Positions 43,021 through 51,472 of a stretch of 64,000 bases of DNA are shown one piece after another. Made by a program: the position numbers and the translations under genes. The notes under the pieces are model-generated. The model had not been told where the DNA came from. It worked only from the letters and a program-made list of their open reading frames with translations, and searched no databases. The DNA is from Paenarthrobacter sp. GOM3 (GTDB taxonomy: Bacteria; Actinomycetota; Actinomycetes; Actinomycetales; Micrococcaceae). The stretch covers positions 3,658,001 through 3,722,000 of the forward strand of contig NZ_CP136562.1 of the NCBI RefSeq assembly GCF_018215265.2. Reading direction: 5' to 3'. How positions within the stretch are numbered: position 1 is the stretch's first letter; every line of letters begins with the position of its first letter.

Positions 43021-43449
43021 TTGAAGCCCATTTTCAAGTCGCTCGGAGCCGCGGCCACCATCGGCATTACCTTATCGCTCACGGTGGTGGCAGGACCGGC
43101 AAATGCCGCAGTCCCCAAGTTATCCAGCAATATCAAATACTGCAGCCAATTCCCGCATAACGGATACGGAGGCGCAATGGCTTACAGTGACGGACGCTCG
43201 AAATGCGCCCAAGTGTACACAAATTACAACCTCAACGTCCGGAGAGGGCCAGGGACTGGCTACGCCTACGCAGGCTATACATTGACGGCCGGCAAAGTGT
43301 ACGAGTTCGACTGCTGGACGACCGGAACGTCGGTTGACGGAGACAACATATGGCTCAAGCTCTATCCTGGCGCTGGTGGGGCCCAGTACGTTTCAGACCG
43401 CTATGTCTACACAGGCCCTAACGTAACGACCTTTTTGGCGCACTGCTGA
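43021..43449 (+). CDS. secreted bacterial SH3 (SH3b) domain protein
   Basis: 142 residues. Chosen start TTG 43021 gives a good signal peptide (basic KPIFK, hydrophobic core, cleavage ANA-AVP). The mature part has an SH3b-type domain: LNVRRGPGTGYAYAGYTLTAGK and WLKLYPG match the LNVRxGPxTxY...G pattern. Four cysteines (YCSQF, SKCAQ, DCWTT, C-terminal AHC) may form two disulfides. SH3b domains bind cell-wall peptides. The ribosome site is weak. Confidence 0.7.
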   Translation: MKPIFKSLGAAATIGITLSLTVVAGPANAAVPKLSSNIKYCSQFPHNGYGGAMAYSDGRSKCAQVYTNYNLNVRRGPGTGYAYAGYTLTAGKVYEFDCWTTGTSVDGDNIWLKLYPGAGGAQYVSDRYVYTGPNVTTFLAHC

Positions 43450-43468
43450 AAAACGCTCAGCTAAAAGG

Positions 43469-43500
43469 CGTGGGTCCAGTGCCCGAGCACTGGACCCACG
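43469..43500. terminator. strong terminator between SH3b and NrtR genes
   Basis: CGTGGGTCCAGTGC pairs perfectly with GCACTGGACCCACG (14 bp) with a 4-base CCGA loop, followed by TTTCCT and preceded by AAAAGG, so it can stop both convergent genes. Confidence 0.88.
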
Positions 43501-43535
43501 TTTCCTGTAGGACGTTATTGCCCTAGGGCGGGCGA

Positions 43536-44273
43536 TCATGATTCCCGGGGGCGCATCAGCGGCGGATTGAGAACCGCGCGGGTGGGTTGGCCCGCCGTCG
43601 GGCGCGCCGCTGGGGCGAGCCGGAACAGCGCAGCCGGCCGACCGGCGTCGCCCGTTGTCATGCGGCCGGTTTCCTCGAGGAATCCGGGCGTCCCCGTCGC
43701 CTTCCGGTGAAAATTCCGCGGGTCCAGGCGAGTACCCCACACCGCCTCGTAGACGGCGCGAAGCTGGGCGATGGTGAACTCCTCACCGCAGAATGCCGCC
43801 CCGAGGGGTGAATATTCGAGCTTGGACTTGGCCCGCTCCAGGGCGTCGTTGAGGATTTGAGCGTGGTCGAACGCCAACTCGAGCGTGCCATCCTGGATTT
43901 CCCGCACCGGGTACCAAGCCGCTTTCTCGGCGTCGCTACCTGCCGCCAATACGGGAAAGTCCGGCGCCAGCAGCAGATGTGCGACCGTCAGGACGTCCCC
44001 GCGGGGGTCGCGGCCTTTCGGGCCGTAACTGCCCAGTTGCTCGAGGTGCCCGGGCAGATGCTCGACGCCGGTTTCCTCCGCGAGCTCCCGGCCCGCCGCC
44101 TCCAGCAAGTCCTCCCCCGCCAGAACGAATCCGCCCGGAAGCGCCAGTTTGCCCCGAAATGGCTCGATGAGTCGGGTGATCAGCAGGGCGTTCAGCACGC
44201 CATCGCGCACAGTAAGGGCGACGACGTCGACGGTCACCGGAAAGCGCGCGGGCGCTGGATGGGATGCAGTCAT
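43536..44273 (-). CDS. nrtR: NrtR-like regulator: Nudix domain with winged helix
   Basis: 245 residues. N-terminal Nudix domain with an intact box from about residue 48 (GFVLAGEDLLEAAGRE...EETG) and a C-terminal winged helix, FTIAQLRAVYEAVWG...LDPRNFHRK, which is the NrtR pattern. NrtR proteins repress NAD-related genes and respond to ADP-ribose or other NAD products. The intact Nudix residues suggest it may still hydrolyse. It is divergent from the SPFH gene; two operators lie between, and a NAD-kinase-like gene is downstream of SPFH, in keeping with NAD control. Confidence 0.85.
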   Translation of the reverse strand: MTASHPAPARFPVTVDVVALTVRDGVLNALLITRLIEPFRGKLALPGGFVLAGEDLLEAAGRELAEETGVEHLPGHLEQLGSYGPKGRDPRGDVLTVAHLLLAPDFPVLAAGSDAEKAAWYPVREIQDGTLELAFDHAQILNDALERAKSKLEYSPLGAAFCGEEFTIAQLRAVYEAVWGTRLDPRNFHRKATGTPGFLEETGRMTTGDAGRPAALFRLAPAARPTAGQPTRAVLNPPLMRPRES

Positions 44274-44291
44274 ATAGCGATTCTAGGGGAG

Positions 44292-44312
44292 TTATCGTCA
44301 TGTTGACAATAA
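44292..44312. promoter_or_regulatory. NrtR-type operator 1
   Basis: Imperfect palindrome with left half TTATCGTCA and right half TTGACAATAA, 19 bp upstream of the nrtR start. It shares TTATCGTCA and TTGAC with the second copy 45 bp away. Confidence 0.6.
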
Positions 44313-44336
44313 AGAGTGAGCGGCCCTAGTGTTTAG

Positions 44337-44357
44337 TTATCGTCAATTTGACGACAA
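44337..44357. promoter_or_regulatory. NrtR-type operator 2
   Basis: Left half TTATCGTCAA and right half TTGACGACAA, with the perfect core CGTCAA-T-TTGACG, 21 bp upstream of the SPFH start. Two copies, one per divergent gene, support shared regulation. Confidence 0.6.
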
Positions 44358-44378
44358 CAACACGAAGGAGCGAACATC

Positions 44379-45398
44379 ATGGCCACCATCAAGCGCTACC
44401 CCTGGATCAGCCACTTCCTCGGCAGCCCCACCGGATACGTCGTGCACCTGCAGAAAGGTGCAGTCAAGCACCAGGGTGTGGGCCAGGCCTTCTTCTTCCG
44501 CCCCGCCAACTCAGTGCTCAGCGAGGTTCCTGTGGACGACCAGGAGCTCCCCACCCTCTTCCACGCCATCACCCGCGACCACCAGGACGTGAGCGTCCAG
44601 GCGAACGTGACCTACCGCTTCATCGACCCTGTGGCTGTTTCCACCCGCCTCGACTTCGGACTGCAGACCGCCGGCAAGGCGCCGGCCACCGGACGCGAGC
44701 AGGTCTCCACCATCATCGGCCAGCTCTGCCAGAGCCACGCGATCGACCAGATCGCCACCACAACGCTCGCTGAAGCGCTGGAACGCGGAGTCAGCCAACT
44801 CCGCCTGGTGCTCACCGACGCGCTGCGGGCCGATGCGCGGCTCCAGTCCACCGGCATTGAGATCCTCGGTGTCCAGGTCCTCGCCGTTCGCCCCGAGTCC
44901 GATGTCGAGCGGGCCCTGCAGACCCCGGTACGCGAACAACTCCAGGCCGAAGCGGACCGGGCGGTTTACGAAAGGCGAGCGGTCGCCGTCGAACGCGAAC
45001 GCACTATCTCCGAGAACGAGATGGCCAGCCAGATCGAACTGGCCGTCCGCCGCGAGAACCTCGTGGCCCAAGAAGGTGCCAACGCGCGCCGTGCCGCCGA
45101 GGAGAAAGCCGCCGCAGGCCTCATCGAAGCCCAGGCATCAGCAGAGCGAAAGGGCATCGGCGCCGCTGCCGAGGCGAACCAGATCCGTCTGGTTGGCGAA
45201 GCTGCCGCAGCCCGCGAAGCCGCCACAATGGAGGTATACCGCGGCATGGAACAAGCCACTTTGCTGGCCCTCGCACTCAAGGACGCGGCCGGCAGCCTGC
45301 CGAACATCGGGAACCTCACCATCACCCCGGACCTGCTCAGCGGAGCACTCGCCGGGCTGTTCAAGGAAACCGCCGTCCCCGCCGAAATCACCAAGTAA
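44379..45398 (+). CDS. SPFH/band-7 domain protein (slipin/flotillin-like)
   Basis: 339 residues. SPFH domain from about residue 15 to 175 (VQANVTYRFIDPVAV, LSxALGxV-like 'LAEALERGVSQLRLVL', GIEILGVQVLAVRP), then a long Ala/Glu/Arg-rich coiled coil (VYERRAVAVERERTISENEM...) and a C-terminal tail. No N-terminal transmembrane helix is seen, unlike classical stomatins. CGAAGGAGCGAACATC gives a good ribosome site. Its partner gene is NAD-kinase-like and follows after 9 bp; both appear to be under the NrtR-type operators. SPFH proteins scaffold membrane or cytoplasmic complexes. Confidence 0.85.
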   Translation: MATIKRYPWISHFLGSPTGYVVHLQKGAVKHQGVGQAFFFRPANSVLSEVPVDDQELPTLFHAITRDHQDVSVQANVTYRFIDPVAVSTRLDFGLQTAGKAPATGREQVSTIIGQLCQSHAIDQIATTTLAEALERGVSQLRLVLTDALRADARLQSTGIEILGVQVLAVRPESDVERALQTPVREQLQAEADRAVYERRAVAVERERTISENEMASQIELAVRRENLVAQEGANARRAAEEKAAAGLIEAQASAERKGIGAAAEANQIRLVGEAAAAREAATMEVYRGMEQATLLALALKDAAGSLPNIGNLTITPDLLSGALAGLFKETAVPAEITK

Positions 45399-45407
45399 GG
45401 ACCCACC

Positions 45408-46310
45408 ATGGCAACCCCGCGCATCGTCCTCGTCCACCGGCGTACCGAACTCCAGGAACTGCTGGACCGGCACGCCACCCGCGGGCAGGCGGAGTTCTTC
45501 CTGAGCACCCGGGGCCGCAGCATCCAGGACGTACAGGACCGGCACGATCGTCTAACCAACGCCCTGGCAACTATCAGGGCTTCCGTACCGTCGGAATGGC
45601 GCCAAGCCGAAGTGGAACGCGCCGACCTCAGCCGGTTCCTGCTCACATCCGAGGACATCATCGCCGTGGTTGGCCAGGACGGATTAGTGGCGAACGTGGC
45701 CAAATACCTGAACGGCCAGCCGGTCATCGGCGTCGATCCCGAGCCCGGCGCCAACCCCGGCGTCCTGGTCCGGCACACCCCGGCAGCCGCCGCCGCGCTG
45801 CTGCGCACCGGCGACCCCGGGCGCCTGCGCTGCCAGGACCTCACCACCGTGACGGCCACGCTCGACGACGGTCAGCAGCTTTCGGCGCTCAATGAGGTTT
45901 TCGTCGGACATGCCTCGCACCAATCAGCGAAGTACTCCCTTTCCGTACCCAGTTTCACCCAAGAAGGTGGACAGACGGAGCGGCAGTCGTCGTCGGGCCT
46001 TATTGTCTCCACCGGCACGGGCGCCACGGGCTGGTGCGCATCGATCGCCTTGGAGCGCGGCGGACGTTCCCTGCCGGCACCCACGGATCCCCGGCTGGCC
46101 TGGTTCGTGCGGGAAGCGTGGCCGTCCCCGGTTACGGGTGCTTCGCTCACCGAAGGGGTACTGGAAGCCGGAGAGGTCCTCCGGATCACCGTGGCATCCG
46201 ATCAGTTGGTGGTGTTCGGCGACGGGATGGAGGACGACCGGCTGACGGCGTCGTGGGGGCAGGAGATCACGGTTCAGTTGGGGCAGCGGCCGCTTCGGCT
46301 GGTTGTTTGA
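45408..46310 (+). CDS. NAD-kinase-like protein
   Basis: 300 residues, NAD/diacylglycerol-kinase fold. GQDGL at 89-93 sits where NAD kinase has GGDGT (the catalytic Asp kept, first Gly to Gln, Thr to Leu). NE at 162-163 (SALNEVFVG) is the NE motif, and SGLIVSTGTGATGW (196-209) matches the T-P-T-G-S-T-A-Y loop. All three motifs are present but altered, so it is a divergent member. Located just after an SPFH gene under NrtR-type operators. It may make NADP or act on a related dinucleotide. Confidence 0.75.
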   Translation: MATPRIVLVHRRTELQELLDRHATRGQAEFFLSTRGRSIQDVQDRHDRLTNALATIRASVPSEWRQAEVERADLSRFLLTSEDIIAVVGQDGLVANVAKYLNGQPVIGVDPEPGANPGVLVRHTPAAAAALLRTGDPGRLRCQDLTTVTATLDDGQQLSALNEVFVGHASHQSAKYSLSVPSFTQEGGQTERQSSSGLIVSTGTGATGWCASIALERGGRSLPAPTDPRLAWFVREAWPSPVTGASLTEGVLEAGEVLRITVASDQLVVFGDGMEDDRLTASWGQEITVQLGQRPLRLVV

Positions 46311-46631
46311 CAAGCAGCGTTGCCTCAAGGTTTGGGGCGACAAGGGGCACAGAATCCTTGCGGCAGACGGTGGCGGTTTTCATGGTGTCCGGGCGAGTGA
46401 AGTGCCGCTACTTGCAGGGCGGACGTGTAGCGCTTAGGGCATTTTTGCGGACGGGTGTTACGGGAACGGGCAGGCCTACAACCAATCGGGAGCGCCGGCG
46501 CGCGCTAGATGCGGACGGTGGCGGACCCTCTTACGGACGGGCGATGAGTGAAGAACGCGACAGCGAGACCTTCCCGGGGCGGTAAGCGAAAAGCGTAGCG
46601 AGAAGGCCAGCGCGAAGACAGGCCTCTCCGT
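46311..46631. other. 321-bp gap without a gene
   Basis: The region downstream of the NAD-kinase-like gene has open frames on the plus strand only as a continuation of shadow reading, with poor codon use, and ends at the next gene's stop. No hairpin with a T-run and no repeat was recognised. Confidence 0.4.
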
Positions 46632-47021
46632 TCAGTCCTTTACGCTGAGCTCACCTATTAGGGCTACAGGGGTATTTCGTACTGGGCAGATCCAAACACC
46701 TTGGCCGTCGACCAATTGGGCGGACAAAGGATGATTGTCGGGATGCCAAGGGCACTGAGGCCAATTACTGTTGGTGGGGCCGTTTTCTTCGATAACCCAT
46801 TCCTGGACCTGATCCGCCACCGATACGAGTTGCTCGGACCGCGGTAGGTCGCCCTTGACCGACACACCCTGGCCTGTGGAATCCCGGGCACTGTAGATCA
46901 TCGCAGAGAACATCTGCGGGTCGTCGTCCCAGTTGCTCTCTTCAATGCGTGGCTCCTCAAGCCCGCCGGAGCTCACATCCCGCAACACGTGACGGATTAT
47001 CTCTACAATCCCTGCTTCCAT
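46632..47021 (-). CDS. hypothetical protein with CPWHP...CP element
   Basis: 129 residues. N-terminal helix (MEAGIVEIIRHVLRDVS), a central part of strands and acidic residues, and near the C-terminus CPWHPDNHPLS followed by GVWICP, which together look like a small zinc-binding knuckle. GGAGCGAAAGGG lies upstream of the ATG at 47021. No family recognised. Composition is close to the surrounding accessory region. Confidence 0.6.
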   Translation of the reverse strand: MEAGIVEIIRHVLRDVSSGGLEEPRIEESNWDDDPQMFSAMIYSARDSTGQGVSVKGDLPRSEQLVSVADQVQEWVIEENGPTNSNWPQCPWHPDNHPLSAQLVDGQGVWICPVRNTPVALIGELSVKD

Positions 47022-47153
47022 GAAAACCCTTTCGCTCCAACCTTGTGCTCGTTTCGCCGCTAAGGCCTGTTCATTTGCTAGATTACCTCTGACCGGACCA
47101 ATAATTCGATGAAACGGCACTCCGGAAATCAAGAATCAATCTATGGGGGAAAT

Positions 47154-47806
47154 ATGCGCCATCCCGGCACCAAATTCGGGCAAGCAGTTATAGGCATTTT
47201 GCAGCGTTGAGCTTGTTGCTCCTAGGAGTTGCGCCCAGCGCCCAAGCCGCCAGTACGCAAGACTCCCAGGTGCTCGTCCTAAATGACATCACTCCAGCTG
47301 CGAGTTCAACACTAGAGATCGTGTTCGATGAACCGTTGTCCAAGGAATCAGCTCGCGATGTCCAGTCTTCACTGGGCGAAAAGTCCCTGATACAGCCCAG
47401 AAGCAACGTTGCTCCTCCGCTGGTGCACGGTCCTGCGCTCAACCAGAATATCAGCTGCAAGATCGGCAACTATCGTTTCTCGGATACCAACGGCGCTTTC
47501 CAGATCCGGAATAACTGCCCGTACAATAACGCCAATTGGAGTTATCAGATCTCATCCCTGCTTCGGGACAAGATAACCAGCAATGTCAGCGAATCAGGAC
47601 TCGTCTGGTACAAAGCTGGTGTCCGCCATGGGAAGAATGCACCTCATACCGTTCCTGCGAACTATCACTTCCACGGCACTATGAGCAATGTTAGAAACTA
47701 TGAAACGGTCACCTATGGCGACCAGCTCTCGTTCCGAGTCCTCATCGCCGGGCGAGCTGGTTCAGCCGTGCTCACCATTGGAGGCACGGTGAAAATGGTC
47801 CCTTAG
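47154..47806 (+). pseudogene. secreted hypothetical protein, likely frameshifted in the signal peptide
   Basis: The long frame from 47207 to 47806 encodes a secreted-type protein (LSLLLLGVAPSAQA-ASTQD, then a Cys-containing beta-rich domain with SCKIGNYRF and NNCPYNNANWS). It lacks a good start: only a TTG at 47207. An ATG at 47154 with GGGGGA upstream opens another frame (MRHPGTKFGQAVIGI) that hits a stop after 18 codons. One extra T in the T4 run at 47197-47200 would join them into a full signal peptide. Either a sequencing error, a phase-variable T-run or a pseudogene. No known family. Confidence 0.6.
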
Positions 47807-47837
47807 AGAAGGATAGTTGCCTCAAGGTAACGAGGTG

Positions 47838-47875
47838 TCGGCCGGTCCCGCACAGCATCTGCGAGGGCCGGCCGA
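47838..47875. terminator. strong hairpin downstream of secreted gene
   Basis: TCGGCCGGTCCCGCA folds back on TGCGAGGGCCGGCCGA with a single bulge and a 7-base loop (about 15 bp). No T-run follows. It lies about 30 bp after the stop at 47806 and probably ends that transcript. Confidence 0.55.
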
Positions 47876-48074
47876 TGTATGTGCTGAGTCGCGGGTGATA
47901 TCGCCTGTCCGCTCTTGCTGAAAGCAGCATTCGCGGTGAGCGCCGGGCCAGGGGTTGCCCGCGAAGGGATCCCCTAGTCGGACGCCGGCACACCAGGGGG
48001 AACAGCTGCATGCCACCGTCTCGTTGTTACGACGGCGCTATTCTCTTTGTCGCAGAATCAACGAAGATGAATGG

Positions 48075-48512
48075 ATGAGGATTGGAGAATTATCCGCAAA
48101 GACTGGCGTCAGCGTCAGGTCGTTGCGCTACTACGAACAGCAAGGCTTACTTGAGCCGCAACGCACTTCGTCGGGCCACCGCTTTTTTGCGGTCGAGGAT
48201 GAGCGTCTTGTACATCAGATCCGTGATTTTTTTGAAGCTGGATTTTGTAGCTCCGTGATTCACACGTTGCTTCCCGCTCTGGTCAATCCCGAAAGAAATC
48301 GTGTTCTGCTCCAGGCCGCCGTGGCTGCTGCACAAGCCCGGCTTATTAGCGAGATGGAGTCCGTTGAAGCGGAGCTTCGGCAACTGAAACGCCTCGGGGA
48401 TCGATACGGGTTTGCACCTGACATGCATGTCACCCTTCAAAGTGGAGGACATGACTCTTCAACAGCCGCCCAAACAATTGCGTTTGATCATCGAGACAGA
48501 CGACTTCGATAG
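48075..48512 (+). CDS. MerR family transcriptional regulator
   Basis: 145 residues. MRIGELSAKTGVSVRSLRYYEQQGLLEPQRTSSGHRFF is the MerR DNA-binding domain; a dimerisation helix follows to about residue 115. No metal-binding cysteine pattern is evident. The ribosome site (GAAGATGAATGG) is weak. The next gene, a VOC protein, starts inside its last 62 bp, so the two are coupled. Confidence 0.85.
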   Translation: MRIGELSAKTGVSVRSLRYYEQQGLLEPQRTSSGHRFFAVEDERLVHQIRDFFEAGFCSSVIHTLLPALVNPERNRVLLQAAVAAAQARLISEMESVEAELRQLKRLGDRYGFAPDMHVTLQSGGHDSSTAAQTIAFDHRDRRLR

Positions 48513-48915
48513 CACCTTGCATTTTTACCGCGATGTCCTTGGCCTCACGGAACAGCCGGCTTTCGCAACCGATGGCGAGGATAGGGTAGCGATACTGAAC
48601 ATCGCCGCTGCGACAATTGAGATCGCGACACCGACCCACGTTCGCAACATCGATGCCATCGAAAACGCACCATCTGCCGAGGGCCCGACGCTGCGGATCG
48701 CCCTGGAGGTGGACGACACAGAAGTTGCAATGACCTCCGCCAAAGAGTCCGGGTTAGAGGTGATTGCACCCTCAACTAGAACTCCGTTCGAGACCATCAA
48801 CGGCAGAGTGCAAGGTCCCGCCGGCTGGCAAGTAACCTTCTTCCAAGAACTGGAAACTTTGCAGGAGCGTACCAGCAGAGAAGGATTCACTACAGACGCC
48901 CATCGCCGCCGGTAA
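48451..48915 (+). CDS. VOC (glyoxalase/bleomycin resistance) family protein
   Basis: 154 residues. Beta-alpha-beta repeat: LRLIIETDDFDSTLHFYRDVLGL and TLRIALEVDD...AKESGLEVIAP then VQGPAGWQVTFFQE. The C-terminal acidic ligand region fits VOC proteins that bind small molecules or act as dioxygenases. GGAGGAC lies just before the ATG. Overlaps the MerR gene; MerR plus VOC is a usual drug- or stress-response pair. Confidence 0.82.
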   Translation: MTLQQPPKQLRLIIETDDFDSTLHFYRDVLGLTEQPAFATDGEDRVAILNIAAATIEIATPTHVRNIDAIENAPSAEGPTLRIALEVDDTEVAMTSAKESGLEVIAPSTRTPFETINGRVQGPAGWQVTFFQELETLQERTSREGFTTDAHRRR

Positions 48916-49072
48916 AGGATCCACCGGACTCGATAACCCCCTTCATGCTCAAATAGTCAGCTCCGGTGGTTCAGCGGCCACTCCTTACCTAAAGGCTGAA
49001 GACTCTCGCGTCTCATAGCTGAGGTTGCAAAGTTTTTCGTCCAACCCGGTCGACTGCTCGGTTTAAACAAGT

Positions 49073-49101
49073 GCTGGCCGGGACGACGTGTCCCGGCCAG
49101 C
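49073..49101. terminator. terminator hairpin between convergent VOC and MFS genes
   Basis: GCTGGCCGGGAC and GTCCCGGCCAGC pair perfectly over 12 bp with a 5-base loop. On the minus strand it is followed by TTGTTTAAAC. It lies 38 bp after the MFS stop. Confidence 0.7.
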
Positions 49102-49138
49102 CAGCCAATAGCCCTGCAGCCAGGCCCATCGCTCTTCC

Positions 49139-50548
49139 TCAATGGGAGGTTCGAATTGTCGCCTCAGCTGGGGGCCGGTTCGTGGCCCCATGATTCTCCA
49201 ATGGTCGTGTACGCCTGGTTTTGCCCGGGTAAAAGACCAGTGCCAGGATCACAGCGAAGCCCACGATCACGATGCTGAATTGGGGCAACAATCCCGTTTC
49301 AAAACCGATCCCGCCGATGGTTGCAACAGCTACGACCATGCCAAACTGACGGCTGGTGTTGAACATTCCGGAGGCGGCACCACTGACTTCTCCGGGTGCT
49401 ACGTGCATGGCTTGCGCGCTGAGGGTCGATGCCAGTAGCCCGGACGCGAACCCTACGAGGATCATTCCAACCATGAGAACAATGGATGATTCTCCGGAAG
49501 AGAGGACGCTCGCCAGTGCCCCAAGGAAGCCGGTAACGGTTCCTGCTGCAATGATCCGCAACCGCCAACCGGGCCGGCTGGCCCACACGGTGAGGTTTCC
49601 GCACAGCCACGCCAGCGAGCAAGGCAACACCAGCATCCCGGCGCTCAGCGGCCCACTTTGCTGGTAAGACGAGGCCCACAGGGTGAATACGAGCAAGGAG
49701 CCGTAGGAACAGAACTGGTAGATGGCTCCGGCAGAAGTGAGCCTCAGGAAGCTGCGGTCCTGCCATAGTTGCTCTGGAATCATCGGTGTCTGCGCCCGCC
49801 GGTCCGTGATGACCAGCGCTGCGGCCACAAGCGCGACAAACACCCAGGCCAGAACCAGCCAGAGGGTGGAAAGCTGGCCGTGGGCCATCGAAATGAGCAC
49901 CCAAGCCACGGAAAAGAGGAAACACAGAAGCAGCCCCTGGCTCAGAGCGGAGATCTTCCTCGATACGTTCCCGGGCGTGCTCTGATGCTTGCGGATGACG
50001 AGCAGCGCGGCGGCACATACAGGCAGGTTCAGCCAGAAGATGGATCGCCAGGTCAGGACTTCGGAGAGAGCTCCACCGATCAGTGGGCCCAGGGCGATGG
50101 CGCACCCTCCGACGACTCCCCAGACTCCGACGGCCCGGGCCCTGCGATTGGGGTCCGGTTCCGAGGCCGCGATGATGGCCAGCGTCATCGGAAGCATGAA
50201 GCTGGCCGCGGCCCCTTGCATCAGTCGCATTCCGACGAGCACAGGCGTAGACCAAGCCAGGGCACATCCGATGGAGCTGGCCAGGAAGGCTACCGTCGCC
50301 CAGCGGTAAACGCGGAATGCACCATATCGGTCGCCAAGGACTCCGGACAGAAAAAGGAAAGCGCACAACGGGATCGTGTAACCGTCCAGGATCCACTGCA
50401 GATCTGTTGTAGTGCCACCGAGCTCGTTGATGATCTGAGGTACGGCAACGTTGATGGCTGAGGCATCAAAGGCGACCAGAAAATTTCCGATGCTGACCGC
50501 TATCAGGAGCGGGACGGCCATTCGCCGCACCGCGGGAGCCTCGCTCAT
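49139..50548 (-). CDS. MFS exporter, DHA2-like
   Basis: 469 residues, about 14 hydrophobic segments. FLVAFDASAINVAVPQI in TM1 and RLMQGAAASFMLPMTLAII in TM4 are DHA2 motifs, GVLGDRYGAFRVY follows TM2, and GPLIGGALSE in TM5 is the antiporter motif C. It is the third gene of an operon with the DRE-TIM aldolase and PanE-like reductase, whose genes overlap or abut. It probably exports the compound those enzymes make. Confidence 0.88.
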   Translation of the reverse strand: MSEAPAVRRMAVPLLIAVSIGNFLVAFDASAINVAVPQIINELGGTTTDLQWILDGYTIPLCAFLFLSGVLGDRYGAFRVYRWATVAFLASSIGCALAWSTPVLVGMRLMQGAAASFMLPMTLAIIAASEPDPNRRARAVGVWGVVGGCAIALGPLIGGALSEVLTWRSIFWLNLPVCAAALLVIRKHQSTPGNVSRKISALSQGLLLCFLFSVAWVLISMAHGQLSTLWLVLAWVFVALVAAALVITDRRAQTPMIPEQLWQDRSFLRLTSAGAIYQFCSYGSLLVFTLWASSYQQSGPLSAGMLVLPCSLAWLCGNLTVWASRPGWRLRIIAAGTVTGFLGALASVLSSGESSIVLMVGMILVGFASGLLASTLSAQAMHVAPGEVSGAASGMFNTSRQFGMVVAVATIGGIGFETGLLPQFSIVIVGFAVILALVFYPGKTRRTRPLENHGATNRPPAEATIRTSH

Positions 50549-51468
50549 GAGACCAGCCTTGCTTGCCGTTCCCTAGGCAGCTGTGAGTTCAGAATGAACG
50601 AATGGATAGGCGTTGCCACCCCTACGTTGGCGGCCCGGGCAACTATCACCCCGTTTTGATCCGCCAGCTCTGATGGCAATCCTGAGGCGAGATCGCGCTG
50701 CATGGATGATGTCGTCGAAGGGTCGAAGACGTCGGTGTAAATAGAGAAGACGTCCTCCACGTCATCGCTGGTAAACGTGACGCCGAAGGCATGGGCGACC
50801 GAGGCGACCTCAACGATGCCATCACGGACCATTGACCGGGTCTCGGGATGCGTACGGGTCACCCCGACAGGGACGCCGGAAACCGCGCCCACCCCGCCAT
50901 AGGAGGCGATCAAAGCGATCTTCTTCCAGAGCGCGCGTTGGACGTCCTGGGCGAGGGTCGCCGTGACGGAGCTTTCGTTGATGGCATTGACCACTCTCTC
51001 GGCGATGTCGGTGTCAACGCCTACCTCATCGATGAGCCCGGCGCTGAGGGTGGCTTCTCCGCCGATGAGTTCAACAGCCAGTGGGGCGGTGCGCTTGACG
51101 ATGACAACGCAGGTTGTGGCGATGACCGGGGAGGCGGGGAAGATGCGCCGGGCGATTTCGGGGGCCTCTATACCGTTTTGCAGTGTCACCAGCGGGGTCC
51201 CGTTATTGATCTTGCCCTGCAGTTCGAGGAGGGCGTCCTCGACTTGCCAGGCTTTGGTGGCTATCAGCACAACGTCTACATCCACCGGGTCAATCTCAGA
51301 TACGACGCTTACTCCGGATATGGTTTCTGTTCGACCTTCTGTGAACAGGTGCAGTTTGGCGTCTTGGGTGGATGACCGGGCTTTCAGCACTACGCTGTGG
51401 CCGGCCTGGGTCAGACGTGCGGAGAAGTACAAGCCCATACCACCGGCACCGTATACGAGGATGTTCAC
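50545..51468 (-). CDS. ketopantoate reductase family (ApbA/PanE) enzyme
   Basis: 307 residues. NADPH loop GAGGMG (7-12) at the start of a Rossmann domain, then VVLIATKAWQVEDALLEL (the conserved Lys of PanE), LVTLQNGIEAPEIARRIFP, and the helical C-terminal domain with LWKKIALIASYGGVGAVSG. Overlaps the MFS gene by 4 bp. Probably reduces a 2-keto acid; a housekeeping PanE role is unlikely because no other pantothenate gene is near. It lies next to a gamma-butyrolactone-type signalling locus, so it may serve a specialised pathway. Confidence 0.87.
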   Translation of the reverse strand: MNILVYGAGGMGLYFSARLTQAGHSVVLKARSSTQDAKLHLFTEGRTETISGVSVVSEIDPVDVDVVLIATKAWQVEDALLELQGKINNGTPLVTLQNGIEAPEIARRIFPASPVIATTCVVIVKRTAPLAVELIGGEATLSAGLIDEVGVDTDIAERVVNAINESSVTATLAQDVQRALWKKIALIASYGGVGAVSGVPVGVTRTHPETRSMVRDGIVEVASVAHAFGVTFTSDDVEDVFSIYTDVFDPSTTSSMQRDLASGLPSELADQNGVIVARAANVGVATPIHSFILNSQLPRERQARLVS

Positions 51469-51472
51469 GGCC

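Noticed and set aside
46034..46585. Frame running past the end of the NAD-kinase-like gene
   Set aside because: Overlaps the kinase in another phase, arginine/glycine-rich and without domain pattern.
49061..49068. 8-bp palindrome GTTTAAAC
   Set aside because: Too short and isolated; it is next to a terminator hairpin and probably just AT-rich flank.
48957..49142. 61-codon frame between VOC and MFS genes
   Set aside because: No ribosome site, and it crosses the terminator hairpin at 49073-49101.
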